38,464 nucleotides of DNA. Origin: Armatimonadota bacterium. GTDB taxonomy: Bacteria; Armatimonadota; Zipacnadia; Zipacnadales; VGFC01. Both the position numbers and the translations under genes were made by a program. Positions 8,138 through 16,963 of the stretch are shown piece after piece. Each line of letters opens with the position of its first letter. The stretch's first letter is position 1. The DNA is taken from positions 1 to 38,464 of the forward strand of contig VGFC01000016.1 in the NCBI GenBank assembly GCA_016869045.1. The letters are read 5' to 3'. The notes under the pieces were generated by a model. It had not been told where the DNA came from, did not search any database, and worked only from the letters and a program-made list of their open reading frames with translations.

Positions 8138-11011
8138 ATGGTGTTGTGGCTGACCCGACTTGCCGCCTTTGCGGTGACTGCAGGACTCGCAACGGGGGGC
8201 GGCACACCGGGCGTCTGCGCAGATGAGACGCCCCTGGAGCAGGCGCTGGACCGGGCTCAGGCCGCCGGCAGAGGAGGGGAGGGCCCCGGCGCCTGGGAGG
8301 CCGTGGCCAAGCTCGCCGAGGAGCTGGGAGAACTCGACAAGGCCGTCGCCTACTGGAACGAGGCGGCATGGGCCTGCGAGAACACGGGGCAGCTCGGCCG
8401 GGCGATAGCGTGTTTGGACCACGAACGAGGCATCCACCAAAGCCGAGGCAATGCTGAGCAGCAGGCGAAGTGCTTGATGCAGATCGCCTTCATCTACGAC
8501 AAGGCTGGCCAGTTCCTGGAGGGCCTGGAGGCGCGGAAGCGCTCGGTGCCCCTGTGGCGCGAATCGGAGAGTGAGGTCGGACTCGCGTGGGCCGAAGCCG
8601 GGATCGCCCTGCAGGACCACCGCGAGGGACGCTACGATGTTGCGGTGCCGGCCTATGAGCGCGCCATCGCCGTATTCGCCAAGAAGGGAGCCACGAGTCT
8701 GCAGGGCACGTTCATGAACAACCTCGGCGAGGCCCTGAGGGAGACCGATCGCCTGGATGAGGCGGCCGAGTGCTTCAGGGCCTACGTAGACCTCGTAAAG
8801 GACATCGACCGGGGCTTCCAGGTCGCCCAGGGACTCACGAACCTGGGCAACGTCTACTTCGAGAAGGCCGACTATGACCGAGCTCTCGACTACCATCTCA
8901 AGGCCCTGTCCCATGCCGCAAACATCGAGATCCGCAGTCACACGATGGAGAACATCGCGAGTCTCTACCAGCTCATGGGCGACTACCCGAACGCCAGGCT
9001 CTACTACGGAGCCGCCCTCTCCCTGGCGCGCGACTTCGGGAGTCGCGAAGAGGAGCTCAGGGCCCTGTCGGGCCTGGGAACCGTGCTCCTCGAGACCGGG
9101 CTTTGTCCGGAGGCGGTCGAGCGCTTCGAGGAAGGCCTGCGCCTGTCAACGGAGCTGGCACTCCGGACACGCATGGCCGACTTCCGAGAGCGTCTGGGTG
9201 AAGCCTGTCGCGTCGTGGGTCACTACCCCGAAGCCAGACTGGACCTGGAGCGCGCCCTCGCGCTCTACCGGGAGGAAGGCCGCCGTCGCGAAGCGGCGAC
9301 CGTGCTCCTCGGCCTCGCACGAGTTGGCCAGCAAGCCGGAGAGTACAGCGCGGCGCTGCAGTCCGTGGCCCAAGCCCGGGAGGGCATGGGCGACGATCCG
9401 CTGCTGAGCATGAAGGCGGGGATCACCGAGGGAGACTCCCTCACATGCCTCTCGCGGCTGGACGATGCCGCCGAGGCGTACCGTTCAGCCATGGTGGCGG
9501 CCGAGCGGGTCCGTGAGGGCTCCGCTGATCCCTATGTCGCCGCTCAGATTGGCGCTTCGGGCAGTGTGGCGTACGCGCGGCTCGTCGGCTTGGAGGCCCA
9601 ACGGGGGAGGCCGGAGGAGGCCTTCGCGTGCGCCGAGCGGGGTCGTGGTCAGGCACTCCTGCACGTCTTGGCCGCCGGCGGGATGCGCTTGACCCGTGGC
9701 ATGACGGAGGACGAAGTGCGGGAGGAACAGCAGCTTCTCGGGCGCGTCGGTCTGCTCACTCGGCAGTTGGCCCGGACGGACGAGCAGACGGACACGGACC
9801 GGCTGCACCGGGAGCGTGAAGAGGCGCGCCGGCTTCTGCGGGAGTTTCAGACGGCGCTGTTGGCTCGGCATCCGGAACTGGCCGTCCGGCGTGCGGAAGT
9901 GTCTCCCCTCACGGTCGAGGAGGCGCGCTCGTTCCTGCCCGATCACACGGCAATCGTGGAGTTCGTGGTTGACGAGGACCGAACAACGGTCCTCGTGGTC
10001 CCAGACCGCTCGGGCCGCCAACCTGTGGCCTTCGTGCTGGACGTCGGTCACGCCGCCCTGGCAGAGAAGACCCGCCTCCTGACGGCGCAACTGAACCAGA
10101 TGCGTCGGCGGCCGGATGGGCGGACCGACGGGTACCGCCAGACGGCGGAGACGTTCCACCTGCAGCTCCTGGGTCCGTGCGAGAGGCAGCTGTCTGGCGT
10201 CCGCCGTCTCATCGTCGTCCCCGACGGGCCCCTGCACGACTTGCCGTTCCAGGCGCTCGTAGCCAACGGCCGCTACCTGATCGAGACGTGCGAGGTGGTC
10301 TACGCTCCCAGTGCCACGCTACTGCGTCGTCTCCGAGGCGAGTCCTTCGGAGCGAGAGATCGGGCTCCGGCAACCGGCACGCTGGTCTGCGCCGACCCGG
10401 ATTTCGGCGGGCGGTACTGGCGTCCGGCAACCACTCGGGCCACGCTGGGCTCCCTGCCGTTTGCCCGGGACGAAGGCGAGGCCATCAAGACCGTGTACGG
10501 CGACGACGCCGTGCTCCTGGTTGGGGCGGGAGCCACGGAGGAACAGGTCAAGCAGGCCGCACCGGGGCGGCGGATCCTGCACTTCGCGACCCACGGTCTC
10601 ATCGACGCAGTGAACCCGCTCTACAGCGCGCTAGTGCTCGCCCAGCCGCCCGAGGGGTCTTGCGAGGATGGCTTCCTGGAAGCCCGGGAGATCGCCGGCC
10701 TGGAGTGGAACGCCGACATGGCCGTCCTGTCGGCCTGCGAGAGCGCGAACGGGCGAACCATGGGCGGCGAAGGCGTCATGGGGCTGACGTGGGCGCTTCT
10801 GTGCGCAGGGGTACCGACTACGGTTGCGACGCAGTGGCGGGTCGATGATCGGTCAACCTCGTTGCTCATGCGCGAGTTCTACCACCAGCTCGCCAAGGGC
10901 AAGCCCAAGGCCGCAGCGTTGCGTGCCGCACAACTCAGCCTGCTGAGAGACCGGCAGTATGCCGAGCCCTACTACTGGGCGCCCTTTGTCCTGATCGGAC
11001 GCTGGGATTGA
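8138..11011 (+). CDS. Secreted TPR-CHAT protein (caspase-like peptidase)
   Basis: A 957-residue protein. ATG 8138 follows GGGAGGT and starts a signal peptide ([13 protein letters not shown], cleavage near VCA). The frame is open 13 codons earlier, but without a ribosome site and with a worse signal. Residues of about 35-440 are tetratricopeptide repeats (for example [19 protein letters not shown] and [18 protein letters not shown]). A helical region follows to about 610. The CHAT domain covers about 630-957. The caspase-type dyad is intact: H819 in HFATHG and C867 in LSACESANG. The C-terminus shows [14 protein letters not shown] and the [10 protein letters not shown] end typical of CHAT proteins. 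Family knowledge says CHAT domains are cysteine peptidases related to separase and caspases; the substrate is unknown. It is the third gene after the CHASE2 and FecR-like genes, 48 bases downstream. Confidence 0.93.
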   Translation: MVLWLTRLAAFAVTAGLATGGGTPGVCADETPLEQALDRAQAAGRGGEGPGAWEAVAKLAEELGELDKAVAYWNEAAWACENTGQLGRAIACLDHERGIHQSRGNAEQQAKCLMQIAFIYDKAGQFLEGLEARKRSVPLWRESESEVGLAWAEAGIALQDHREGRYDVAVPAYERAIAVFAKKGATSLQGTFMNNLGEALRETDRLDEAAECFRAYVDLVKDIDRGFQVAQGLTNLGNVYFEKADYDRALDYHLKALSHAANIEIRSHTMENIASLYQLMGDYPNARLYYGAALSLARDFGSREEELRALSGLGTVLLETGLCPEAVERFEEGLRLSTELALRTRMADFRERLGEACRVVGHYPEARLDLERALALYREEGRRREAATVLLGLARVGQQAGEYSAALQSVAQAREGMGDDPLLSMKAGITEGDSLTCLSRLDDAAEAYRSAMVAAERVREGSADPYVAAQIGASGSVAYARLVGLEAQRGRPEEAFACAERGRGQALLHVLAAGGMRLTRGMTEDEVREEQQLLGRVGLLTRQLARTDEQTDTDRLHREREEARRLLREFQTALLARHPELAVRRAEVSPLTVEEARSFLPDHTAIVEFVVDEDRTTVLVVPDRSGRQPVAFVLDVGHAALAEKTRLLTAQLNQMRRRPDGRTDGYRQTAETFHLQLLGPCERQLSGVRRLIVVPDGPLHDLPFQALVANGRYLIETCEVVYAPSATLLRRLRGESFGARDRAPATGTLVCADPDFGGRYWRPATTRATLGSLPFARDEGEAIKTVYGDDAVLLVGAGATEEQVKQAAPGRRILHFATHGLIDAVNPLYSALVLAQPPEGSCEDGFLEAREIAGLEWNADMAVLSACESANGRTMGGEGVMGLTWALLCAGVPTTVATQWRVDDRSTSLLMREFYHQLAKGKPKAAALRAAQLSLLRDRQYAEPYYWAPFVLIGRWD

Positions 11012-11054
11012 GGTCGGTCACACGAGGCCGCAACGGAGGCAAAGGAGGCTGGAG

Positions 11055-11744
11055 ATGAGACGAGCAGCTGCCTTCACTCTGATCGAGCTTCTTGTCGTCA
11101 TCGCGATCATCGCGATCCTCGCGGCCATCCTCTTCCCGGTGTTCGCGAGGGCGCGGAACAGCGCAAGGCAAGCCGCTTGTGTCTCGAACCTGAAGCAGAT
11201 TGGGATGGCCTTCCTGATGTACGCCCAGGACTACGACGAGCACCTGCCGAGCTGCCTCGGTACACCGGGCGTCGTCATTGGGGACTTCGGCGCATCGGGG
11301 TCGGCGGCGGAGGCTCACGCCCGGCATGAGAGCGGCTACCCCGCCGAGATCGCCCCCTACACCAAGATGGGCAAGTTCTTCCACTGCCCCAGCGACCCCA
11401 GCAGCACGAGCCGCCTCTCGTACTACTGGCGCTGGTGTCTGGAGTGCGCCGCCGTTCAGTGGGGAAGGCCGGTCCGCCTGCAGGACCGGGCCGTACCCGC
11501 CCAGCAGGTCATTATCCACGAGCATCGGGACTTCCATGGTGAGAACCTGGGGATCCCCGACCCTCGACCTGGCATCCGCACGGTAGTGGTCTGCTACGGT
11601 GATGGGCACGTGAAGGTCTACCAGGGGTTTACGGGCAGCACCCCATGGGGCGCAATGAACGACCCGAACTGGTTCGATGCTTCACTGGGTGGTTCCACGA
11701 ACCCCGAGCGGTTCTGGGATCCGCGGATCGGCTACGATAGCTGA
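11055..11744 (+). CDS. Prepilin-type N-terminal cleavage/methylation protein, DUF1559/H-X9-DG type
   Basis: A 229-residue protein with ATG 11055 after AAAGGAGG. The N-terminus is a short basic leader followed by [19 protein letters not shown], the type IV prepilin signal cut before the Phe. [20 protein letters not shown] segment and AQDYDE follow. The pattern [10 protein letters not shown] near the end is the H-X9-DG-like motif of this family. Such proteins are exported pseudopilin-like proteins of unknown role that occur in large numbers in Armatimonadota and Planctomycetota genomes. It is 43 bases after the TPR-CHAT gene and could be read from the same transcript. Confidence 0.92.
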   Translation: MRRAAAFTLIELLVVIAIIAILAAILFPVFARARNSARQAACVSNLKQIGMAFLMYAQDYDEHLPSCLGTPGVVIGDFGASGSAAEAHARHESGYPAEIAPYTKMGKFFHCPSDPSSTSRLSYYWRWCLECAAVQWGRPVRLQDRAVPAQQVIIHEHRDFHGENLGIPDPRPGIRTVVVCYGDGHVKVYQGFTGSTPWGAMNDPNWFDASLGGSTNPERFWDPRIGYDS

Positions 11745-11790
11745 AGCGGGCTGTGACCGGGACTGCCACGAGGCGGGGCAAGGGAGGCAA

Positions 11791-12480
11791 GTGACTGTGA
11801 CCAGAGGCTTCACCCTCATCGAACTCCTCGTCGTGATCGCGATCATCGCGATCCTGGCGGCCATCCTATTCCCGGTGTTCGCCAAGGCACGCGAGAAGGC
11901 CCGACAGACGTCCTGCCTTGCCAACATGCGCCAGCTCGGGATGGCGTCACTCATGTATGCGCAGGACTACGATGAGATCTTCCCGGACTGCGTTGTGGAC
12001 TTCGACAACTCGCTGACGTGGTCCATTGGGGACTACACCTGGCGCATTCTCCTCGTTCCGTACTGCCGCAATGCGCAGATCCTACAGTGCCCCAGCTACG
12101 GCCCGGGTGGCGCGCTGTTCGATGGGTCGATCCCCGACTACCGCCAGCGCGGGGGCTATGGGATGAACATCGTGCACGCCGTCGCGTACAACCCGGCGCC
12201 ACCCACGCCGCCGCCGGCAAAGCGGCTGGCCGCCATCCAAGACCCAGCATCGGTCATAGCGTACACGGACATGGACAACGACTACAGCACTTCGGGGCCA
12301 CCACGCCTCCAGTACACGTACAAGACGCACGACTTCCTCCGCGGCGATTGGCGAGCTGCCGGATCGCGTCACAATGCCGGCGCCAACCATGCCTTCTGCG
12401 ACGGACACAGCAAGTGGCTGACGCCGACGGCCGTGCCATGTGGGACTGGTGACTGCTACTGGTCAGTTGAGAAGGAGTGA
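11791..12480 (+). CDS. Prepilin-type protein, DUF1559/H-X9-DG type (second copy)
   Basis: A 229-residue protein. GTG 11791 is chosen because AGGGAGG lies just upstream and it gives a short basic leader before [18 protein letters not shown]; a frame open to 11677 would give an unnatural leader. It has [25 protein letters not shown], and near the C-terminus [19 protein letters not shown], the complete H-X9-DG type motif. It is homologous to the preceding gene in the N-terminal 70 residues and diverges later. It lies 46 bases downstream of it in the same direction, so this is a tandem pair. Confidence 0.92.
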   Translation: MTVTRGFTLIELLVVIAIIAILAAILFPVFAKAREKARQTSCLANMRQLGMASLMYAQDYDEIFPDCVVDFDNSLTWSIGDYTWRILLVPYCRNAQILQCPSYGPGGALFDGSIPDYRQRGGYGMNIVHAVAYNPAPPTPPPAKRLAAIQDPASVIAYTDMDNDYSTSGPPRLQYTYKTHDFLRGDWRAAGSRHNAGANHAFCDGHSKWLTPTAVPCGTGDCYWSVEKE

Positions 12481-13091
12481 GATACTCAGTCTCGCGTGAC
12501 ACTTCGGACGGCTGTGACCTTCCCCCGCGAAGCCACTCTAGGTCCGAATGGGCTGGGCCAATCAGCCCCCCTTGTCCTCGTATGTCCGGTACGCGAGCCG
12601 TCTCCCAACTCAGGGGAGAGGGGTGTGCGAAGGGCACAAAGAGACGGCACCTGAGGAACGCTTCATTGCGTGCCGTTTGAGATAGTAGACCTTGGTCACG
12701 TCGTTCTCCATAGCCCCTAACCCACACTCGTCTCTCACCGTGTCAGACCTGACCGAACCTCCCCAGCGGAGCCGTCTCCTGCGTTACCGCGCCTCGTTCT
12801 GGGCACTGCGGCAAGAGGCACCGGGAGTCCCGGCAGTCGGCCAGGAAGAGCATCGCGGATGGGACGGGCCTGCAAGCTCCTGGCCCTCGGCGCACGGGGA
12901 AACGCGCGGCCGACGAAGGAGCCGCGCTGGCCTCGGCCGAAGTGCGCGCCCTGGAGAGTGCCAGCGAACCGGTGGCGACGCTGGCGACCGGCGTGCACAC
13001 CTGGGCGATCTGCGGCTCATCGGTGCCCTGGAGGCCATTCGCCGGATCCGCGCGCCGTACGTGGGAAGCTGGGTCTGCGCCGACCTTCTGC
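12481..13091. other. Gene-poor region with probable decayed DNA
   Basis: 611 bases follow the second prepilin with no supportable gene. The frame that ends in the IstB-like fragment is open from about 12942, but residues before 13092 do not resemble IstB or any protein I know. This is probably degraded mobile-element DNA or a fusion scar. Confidence 0.5.
12550..12568 (+). terminator. Possible weak terminator after the prepilin pair
   Basis: GGGCTG (12550-12555) pairs with CAGCCC (12563-12568) around a 7-base loop, followed by CCCTTGT rather than a run of T. It is 70 bases after the prepilin stop. The short stem and missing T tract make this tentative. Confidence 0.25.
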
Positions 13092-13268
13092 ACCCAGCCC
13101 TTCGAGAACTGGGTCGAGGTCATAGGCAACGAGTGCCTCACCGGAGCCCTCCTGGACCGCCTCACCCATCACATCCACATCCTGGAAGCCAATGGGCCCA
13201 GCTATCGGCTCCGCGAAGCCAAGCAACAGCTCAAGAAGCCGCGAGGAACGACACCGGCTGCCCAGTGA
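13092..13268 (+). pseudogene. C-terminal remnant of IS21-family ATP-binding protein (IstB-like)
   Basis: Fifty-eight codons encode FENWVEVIGNECLTGALLDR, then LTHHIHILEANG and SYRLREAKQQLKK, closely matching the last part of IstB, the IS21-family helper ATPase, where LTGALLDRLTHH and HILE-NG-SYR are hallmarks. The Walker motifs and everything N-terminal are missing, and sequence upstream in the frame is unrelated. The fragment therefore cannot be functional. No IstA transposase is visible. Terminal-type repeats of the same element lie 140 bases downstream. Confidence 0.8.
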
Positions 13269-13372
13269 GCAGAGGAGGCCACCGCCACGGCACGCGCTCC
13301 CGCTCCGCAATTCTGAGGGTTGCTCCGCTGGGCACGCGAGGCCACCGCACCAACCGATAATCCGACGGACCG

Positions 13373-13401
13373 TTGACACCCGCCTTCCGGCGGGTTATAC
13401 A
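13373..13401 (+). promoter_or_regulatory. Sigma-70-like promoter with an inverted repeat in its spacer
   Basis: TTGACA (13373-13378) and TATACA (13396-13401) are 17 bases apart. The spacer contains CCCGCC-TTCC-GGCGGG (13379-13394), a perfect 6-base inverted repeat. It points toward the Shedu-like pseudogene at 13728 but lies next to the IS21 end, so it may be the element's outward promoter instead. Confidence 0.55.
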
Positions 13402-13407
13402 GGGGCC

Positions 13408-13446
13408 AACTGCCTCACTTTTCCCCCGTCAACCGCCTCACTTTCT
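13408..13446 (+). repeat. Short direct repeats typical of an IS21-family terminus
   Basis: AACTGCCTCACTTTTC (13408-13423) and AACCGCCTCACTTTCT (13431-13446) match at 13 of 16 positions with a 23-base period. Multiple short repeats of this kind are found at the ends of IS21-family elements, and the spacing after the IstB-like stop is as expected. Confidence 0.55.
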
Positions 13447-13596
13447 GACCGCGATTCACATGCATTTGGTGGCTCGTCAGCGCGTGGCCGGTTCCCGTAC
13501 TGCAGTCGTAACTGAGCAGACGCGCGGCGCGCTGTGCGGCTGCGGGACGCCGACGGCAGGGCCTGGCCGCGCGGAGTGCGAGTGTAGGGCGGCGCT

Positions 13597-13630
13597 AGAG
13601 GCACTGCATGGGCGACGCAGGAGTGCCTCT
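13597..13630. repeat. Inverted repeat, 9-base arms
   Basis: AGAGGCACT (13597-13605) and AGTGCCTCT (13622-13630) are exact reverse complements with a 16-base loop. It lies about 100 bases before the Shedu-like gene. It could be a regulatory site or a transcript hairpin. Confidence 0.35.
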
Positions 13631-13727
13631 CGCGGGCGTCTAGGGCCACCGTGACCGCACCGAATGGGCTGGCAGGACATATGCGCAGGAGCGACGTGGG
13701 AGGCAATTCGCGTACGACTGGCCGGGG

Positions 13728-14297
13728 ATGCGTGAGGCCCCTGATTGGTTCGCCTCCGTACTGAGGAGGACCAACACGACCGGACCCAAGTGGCAGCGTT
13801 TCCTCGCTGACTGCCCTTGCGTGTTCTCTGAGTCACTGCCTCTGCGCTTGCACCTCTCGGAGATACACCCTCTCGGCTGCCCCGGTCTGGGCGAGTTCGA
13901 CTTCGTCTTCTGCCCTCGGCAACTCCAGCAGGTGCCGCACGTCCATGGGGCGATCGATCTGAAGCGGCCCGGTACGCGTACTCTTGTAACGCCTCGCGAG
14001 ACGGTCTTGCCGCTGTCGAGGGGTGCGCGAACAGCACTCTCCCAGGTGCAGTTCTACCGGTCCTACAGCTGGGTTTTGAGCTGGTCACTCAGCTTCGGGT
14101 AAGCGGAGTGGGACCGCGTCGCGGTCCTTCCCTCCGTCGCGAAGCCCGAGCTTGACCACGGAGAGAGGGCCGCGAAGGACTTCGCCCGGGAGGTCGTGGA
14201 AGCGCAGGGCATCGGGTGGCTCGCCAGGACGGATGGGGACACCACACCGACCAGTGACCTGCTGGCAACGTGGCTGAGGCAGGAGCTGGGGCCGTAG
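13728..14297 (+). pseudogene. Shedu-like (DUF4263) nuclease gene interrupted by an in-frame stop
   Basis: The first part (13728-14102, 124 residues) has the DUF4263 pattern: KWQRFLADCPCVF, then FDFVF with D58, then GAIDLKRPGTRTL with D77 and K79, then LSRGARTALSQVQFY. D58 and D77-x-K79 fit a PD-(D/E)XK nuclease core, and Shedu proteins are anti-phage defence effectors. A TAA at 14100-14102 ends this part. The same frame then continues for another 64 codons with normal-looking coding sequence (DRVAVLPSVAKPELDHGE to LLATWLRQELGP) to TAG 14295. I read this as one gene broken by a nonsense change, possibly with compensating frameshifts between 14050 and 14100. The ribosome site before ATG 13728 is weak, and the frame is open upstream to 13644 without another good start. 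It lies beside an IS21 remnant. Confidence 0.6.
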
Positions 14298-14765
14298 AGG
14301 GGTCGGGGGGGGCGATGAGTACCGCGCCGCGCGAGACTGCACGTGGCCCCGGAACCGCTCTCCAGCACCTTTCAGCGGTCGGTCCCACCTAGTGGCTGGC
14401 CCCTCGGTAGGTGCCCCTCTCCTTGGAGGATTGTCGAGGCGAGATACGCTCCGCATAGACGATCCCGGGTAGCCGGAGACAACCTCATGCTCGCACGTGG
14501 GGCTGCACTCGCTCTCGGTGTGGGTAGGCCCACTCGGGGGTTCGCGTGGGCTTGTGGCGCGCCGGGGGCGGCCCTGTAACCCGGCGGCACCGCCCATCGA
14601 GGGGCCGAACTGGAGCGTCGTCAATCTGTTGGGGGAGGAAGCCCGCGGTTCCCGGCGACGCGAGTCTGCGGGAAGGACGGGCATGTGGGCCCGCAATCAG
14701 CGAGAGGTTGGCTTGCGCTTCTGGTTGGCGGGTAGAGCGCAGGGACGCTTCGTCGGCTTGGGGGC
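14298..14765. other. Intergenic region
   Basis: 468 bases between the broken Shedu-like gene and the convergent secreted protein gene. No convincing gene on either strand. It contains the second copy of the diverged repeat. Confidence 0.5.
14425..14520. repeat. Diverged interspersed repeat, copy 2
   Basis: The core near 14448-14467 (CCGCATAGACGATCCCGGG) differs from copy 1 near 4896 by one base, and the following GGAGAC and CTCAT blocks also align. The function is unknown. Confidence 0.4.
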
Positions 14766-15554
14766 CTACACCGGGTCAAGCGTCCCCTGGCACACCCGGA
14801 GTTCGTCGCGCTCGCGTTGGTCCAGGAGACCCGCGATGAGGTATTCCCGGGTGGCTCTCTCCGGCGTCTGGCGAGAAAGGCGCAGAGCCTGCTGCAGGGC
14901 CTCCAGCACCCTCACGTCTCGCACGTTGCGGCCCGGGCCAGCTAGCCACGCATCGAAGGCCGGATGGGGTCGGAGCAGCCGGCTGGGACCGAGCGCGGCG
15001 AGGGCCTCGAGCTGCTCGGCCATCTCCCTCACCGAAGTCCACTCACCGCGGGCGATCCTCGCGACCCCGCGGTTGCCCGCCAGGCGGTCCGCTGCATCGT
15101 TGCCGACGGCCCAGCCGACGTCGGCCCGCGCCCGCGCCGCGCGCTTGAGCAGCTCGGAGCTGCGCAGAATGTCCGCGCGCTCGGCGAGCCAGATGGCGTG
15201 GCGGCCGACGACCGTCACGCGGAACTGGTCGCCGGTCCGCTCCACACTGTCGCGCAGGGCCAGGGCCTCCTCCACGTCGCCCAACTCGGTGCCCAGCGCG
15301 TGCGCGGCGGCCCGGAGGAAGTCCGTCGCGTCCGCGTCGGACCACTCGCCGATCCACTCGCCGCCATCCGTCCTCACCCACTCCCACAGGTCCGAACGCG
15401 AGATCTCGGCCTCGATGCGCACCGGCACCCGCGCCGGCCAGACTGTCCCCGGCGCCCAGGGGTCAGCCGAGGCCAGACCCACCGCCAGTAGTGCCAAGGC
15501 CAAGGCCGGGCCGTAGAGGCCGTAGGCGTGCAATGCGTGACCCGTTCGTCTCAT
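14766..15554 (-). CDS. Secreted hypothetical protein
   Basis: A 262-residue protein with ATG 15554 preceded by CGGAGGGCGG. Residues 1-31 are a signal peptide with core LALALLAVGLASA. The mature part is mostly charged helices (for example EEALALRDSVERTG and LLKRAARARADVG). It has no cysteine pairs, repeats or catalytic motif that I can identify. It is the last of a run of minus-strand genes (15554, 16148, 16932, 18373), each separated by gaps too large for certain co-transcription. I do not recognise the family. Confidence 0.75.
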   Translation of the reverse strand: MRRTGHALHAYGLYGPALALALLAVGLASADPWAPGTVWPARVPVRIEAEISRSDLWEWVRTDGGEWIGEWSDADATDFLRAAAHALGTELGDVEEALALRDSVERTGDQFRVTVVGRHAIWLAERADILRSSELLKRAARARADVGWAVGNDAADRLAGNRGVARIARGEWTSVREMAEQLEALAALGPSRLLRPHPAFDAWLAGPGRNVRDVRVLEALQQALRLSRQTPERATREYLIAGLLDQRERDELRVCQGTLDPV

Positions 15555-15695
15555 GGTCCGCCCTCCGTTCCCCGGGTGGCTTCTCGCCCCTTACTGCGCC
15601 GTGCCGGCTCCTTCCCCCTGCTCACGAGAGGCCGCGGGCGTTCCGTCGTTGAGGCTGGCGCCGCCCTGAGGTTCGGCGCGGGTGCCGCGTGCCTG

Positions 15696-16148
15696 TCATT
15701 GCAGGTACAGCTGTGCGATGAGCAGGAAGGCGTCCTCGGGCGGGCCGGTCATGCTCCCGTCGTAGAAGACACAGGGCTCATAACGTTCGCCGCTGTAGGT
15801 GTACATCGCCACAGCCCAGGTGTCTTCGCTGCCGAGGTAGGTCAGGCGGCAGAGGTGGAGCGGCGTATCCCGCATTCGGTCGAGGTACTCGTCGGGCGTC
15901 TCGGTGCAGCCAGGCCAGGGGAAGCCGGGGGGCAGTTCAGGTTCCTGGTAGGCATCGATGTAGCAGAAAGCTCCGCGGAAGCGGATGTCGAGCCGGGAGT
16001 ACTTCCCGGCGAACTTGTCTTCGGCGCAGGCAAGGACCCGCTGCCGGACCCGCTCCTGCACCGTGGCAGGGATCTTCTGTCCACCGGACTGCGGGGCTAA
16101 GCGCCACGTCCGGCCAGACCTTCCGCGTGCTCCGGAACGTGCAGACAT
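15696..16148 (-). CDS. Conserved hypothetical protein
   Basis: A 150-residue cytoplasmic protein. ATG 16148 follows CAGGAGGCG. The core LDIRFRGAFCYIDAYQEPE, then TPLHLCRLTYLGSEDTW and MYTYSGERYEPCVF, resembles a widespread family of small uncharacterised proteins I have seen in cyanobacteria, Chloroflexota and related genomes. The first 25 residues are basic and low in similarity; a shorter protein starting later is possible, but no better start codon with a ribosome site is visible. No function is known. Confidence 0.75.
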   Translation of the reverse strand: MSARSGARGRSGRTWRLAPQSGGQKIPATVQERVRQRVLACAEDKFAGKYSRLDIRFRGAFCYIDAYQEPELPPGFPWPGCTETPDEYLDRMRDTPLHLCRLTYLGSEDTWAVAMYTYSGERYEPCVFYDGSMTGPPEDAFLLIAQLYLQ

Positions 16149-16206
16149 GGTGCGCCTCCTGTTGGGGCCAGCACCTCATCTCGGCCAGACCCGGACGGGT
16201 CTACCC

Positions 16207-16932
16207 CTATTCCTCGCCCAGAAGCCGCTCATCAAGCATCCGCTTCAGGCCGATGTCGTCGTCGGCGTAAGGGTCGAGCCCCACGCTGGCGTAGGCGGCC
16301 CGGCGGGCTCGTACCATCAGCGTCTCGATGCCCTCGACCGTCAGGCATCCGAGATCGCCCACACCAACGGCCAGTTCCTCTAGCACCCTCCGTCGGTCGA
16401 TGGGCGGCATCGGAGGGAGTTGATCCTGTGGGATCGCGTCGAACTCCCTCAACCAGTCGGTGAGCAGCGCCTCGTCGGTGGTTCGCGGATCGGGTGTACG
16501 CTGACTGGCCTTCCCGATCAGCATCTTCGCGCCCATCTTCTGCGGCCAGCGGCAGGCCCAGCCCAAGAAGGCCGCGTGGCGTCCCGTCTGCTGGGCCACA
16601 ACGGCCTTCAGTTCGTCATACCGTGCGGAGGTGCTCTTCCGTGTGATCCCGGACGGGAAGGAGACGGTGAAGCCCTCTGCCCTGAGGAAGCGGTATGTCT
16701 CCCGCAGGCTTTGGGCCATCCACGCGGCGCTCGTCTTCCGGCCCGCGTGCAACGGGTGCCAGAGGAAGGCGTAGAAGGCGATCTCGCGTTCGTGGAGATC
16801 GGGCAGCGGGCGCCGCGCAAACTGGTCTGCGAACTGGCTCAGGTACCCGAGGTTGGCTGCCACGGCTCGGCAGGACCAGGATTCAGGGTCTTCATCCAGC
16901 CAGCGCAGCAATCCGTCTATGATGTCGAGCAT
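16207..16932 (-). CDS. Hypothetical protein
   Basis: A 241-residue protein starting at ATG 16932 after GGAGGGCAGGGA. It ends 58 bases upstream of the 16148 gene and begins 31 bases downstream of the ATPase gene, so it probably shares the ATPase transcript. It is rich in Trp and charged residues (WLDEDPESWSCRAVAANLG, FYAFLWHPLHAGRKT), with no signal peptide or membrane segment. I do not recognise a domain. Its tight position after an ATPase/nuclease-like gene suggests a partner, but that is inference. Confidence 0.7.
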   Translation of the reverse strand: MLDIIDGLLRWLDEDPESWSCRAVAANLGYLSQFADQFARRPLPDLHEREIAFYAFLWHPLHAGRKTSAAWMAQSLRETYRFLRAEGFTVSFPSGITRKSTSARYDELKAVVAQQTGRHAAFLGWACRWPQKMGAKMLIGKASQRTPDPRTTDEALLTDWLREFDAIPQDQLPPMPPIDRRRVLEELAVGVGDLGCLTVEGIETLMVRARRAAYASVGLDPYADDDIGLKRMLDERLLGEE

Positions 16933-16963
16933 TCCCTGCCCTCCGTCGGTTCGCGCCTCTTCC

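Larger units (their letters stand above)
13092..13446 (+). mobile_element. Right-end remnant of an IS21-like insertion sequence
   Basis: The IstB-like 3' fragment and the CCTCACTTT-type repeats at 13408-13446 together look like the right end of an IS21-family element, whose ends carry several short repeats. I could not find the matching left end or an istA gene between 12481 and 13091, so the element is truncated on its left side. Confidence 0.6.
13269..13727. other. Non-coding stretch between IS remnant and Shedu-like gene
   Basis: 459 bases without a supportable gene. It contains a strong promoter-like sequence, the IS21-type terminal repeats and a 9-base inverted repeat, each listed separately. 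Confidence 0.55.

Noticed and set aside
12692-13360. Plus-strand open frame of 222 codons covering the IstB-like fragment in another frame
   Set aside because: The recognisable IstB residues are in a different frame, and this frame has no similarity to any family I know.
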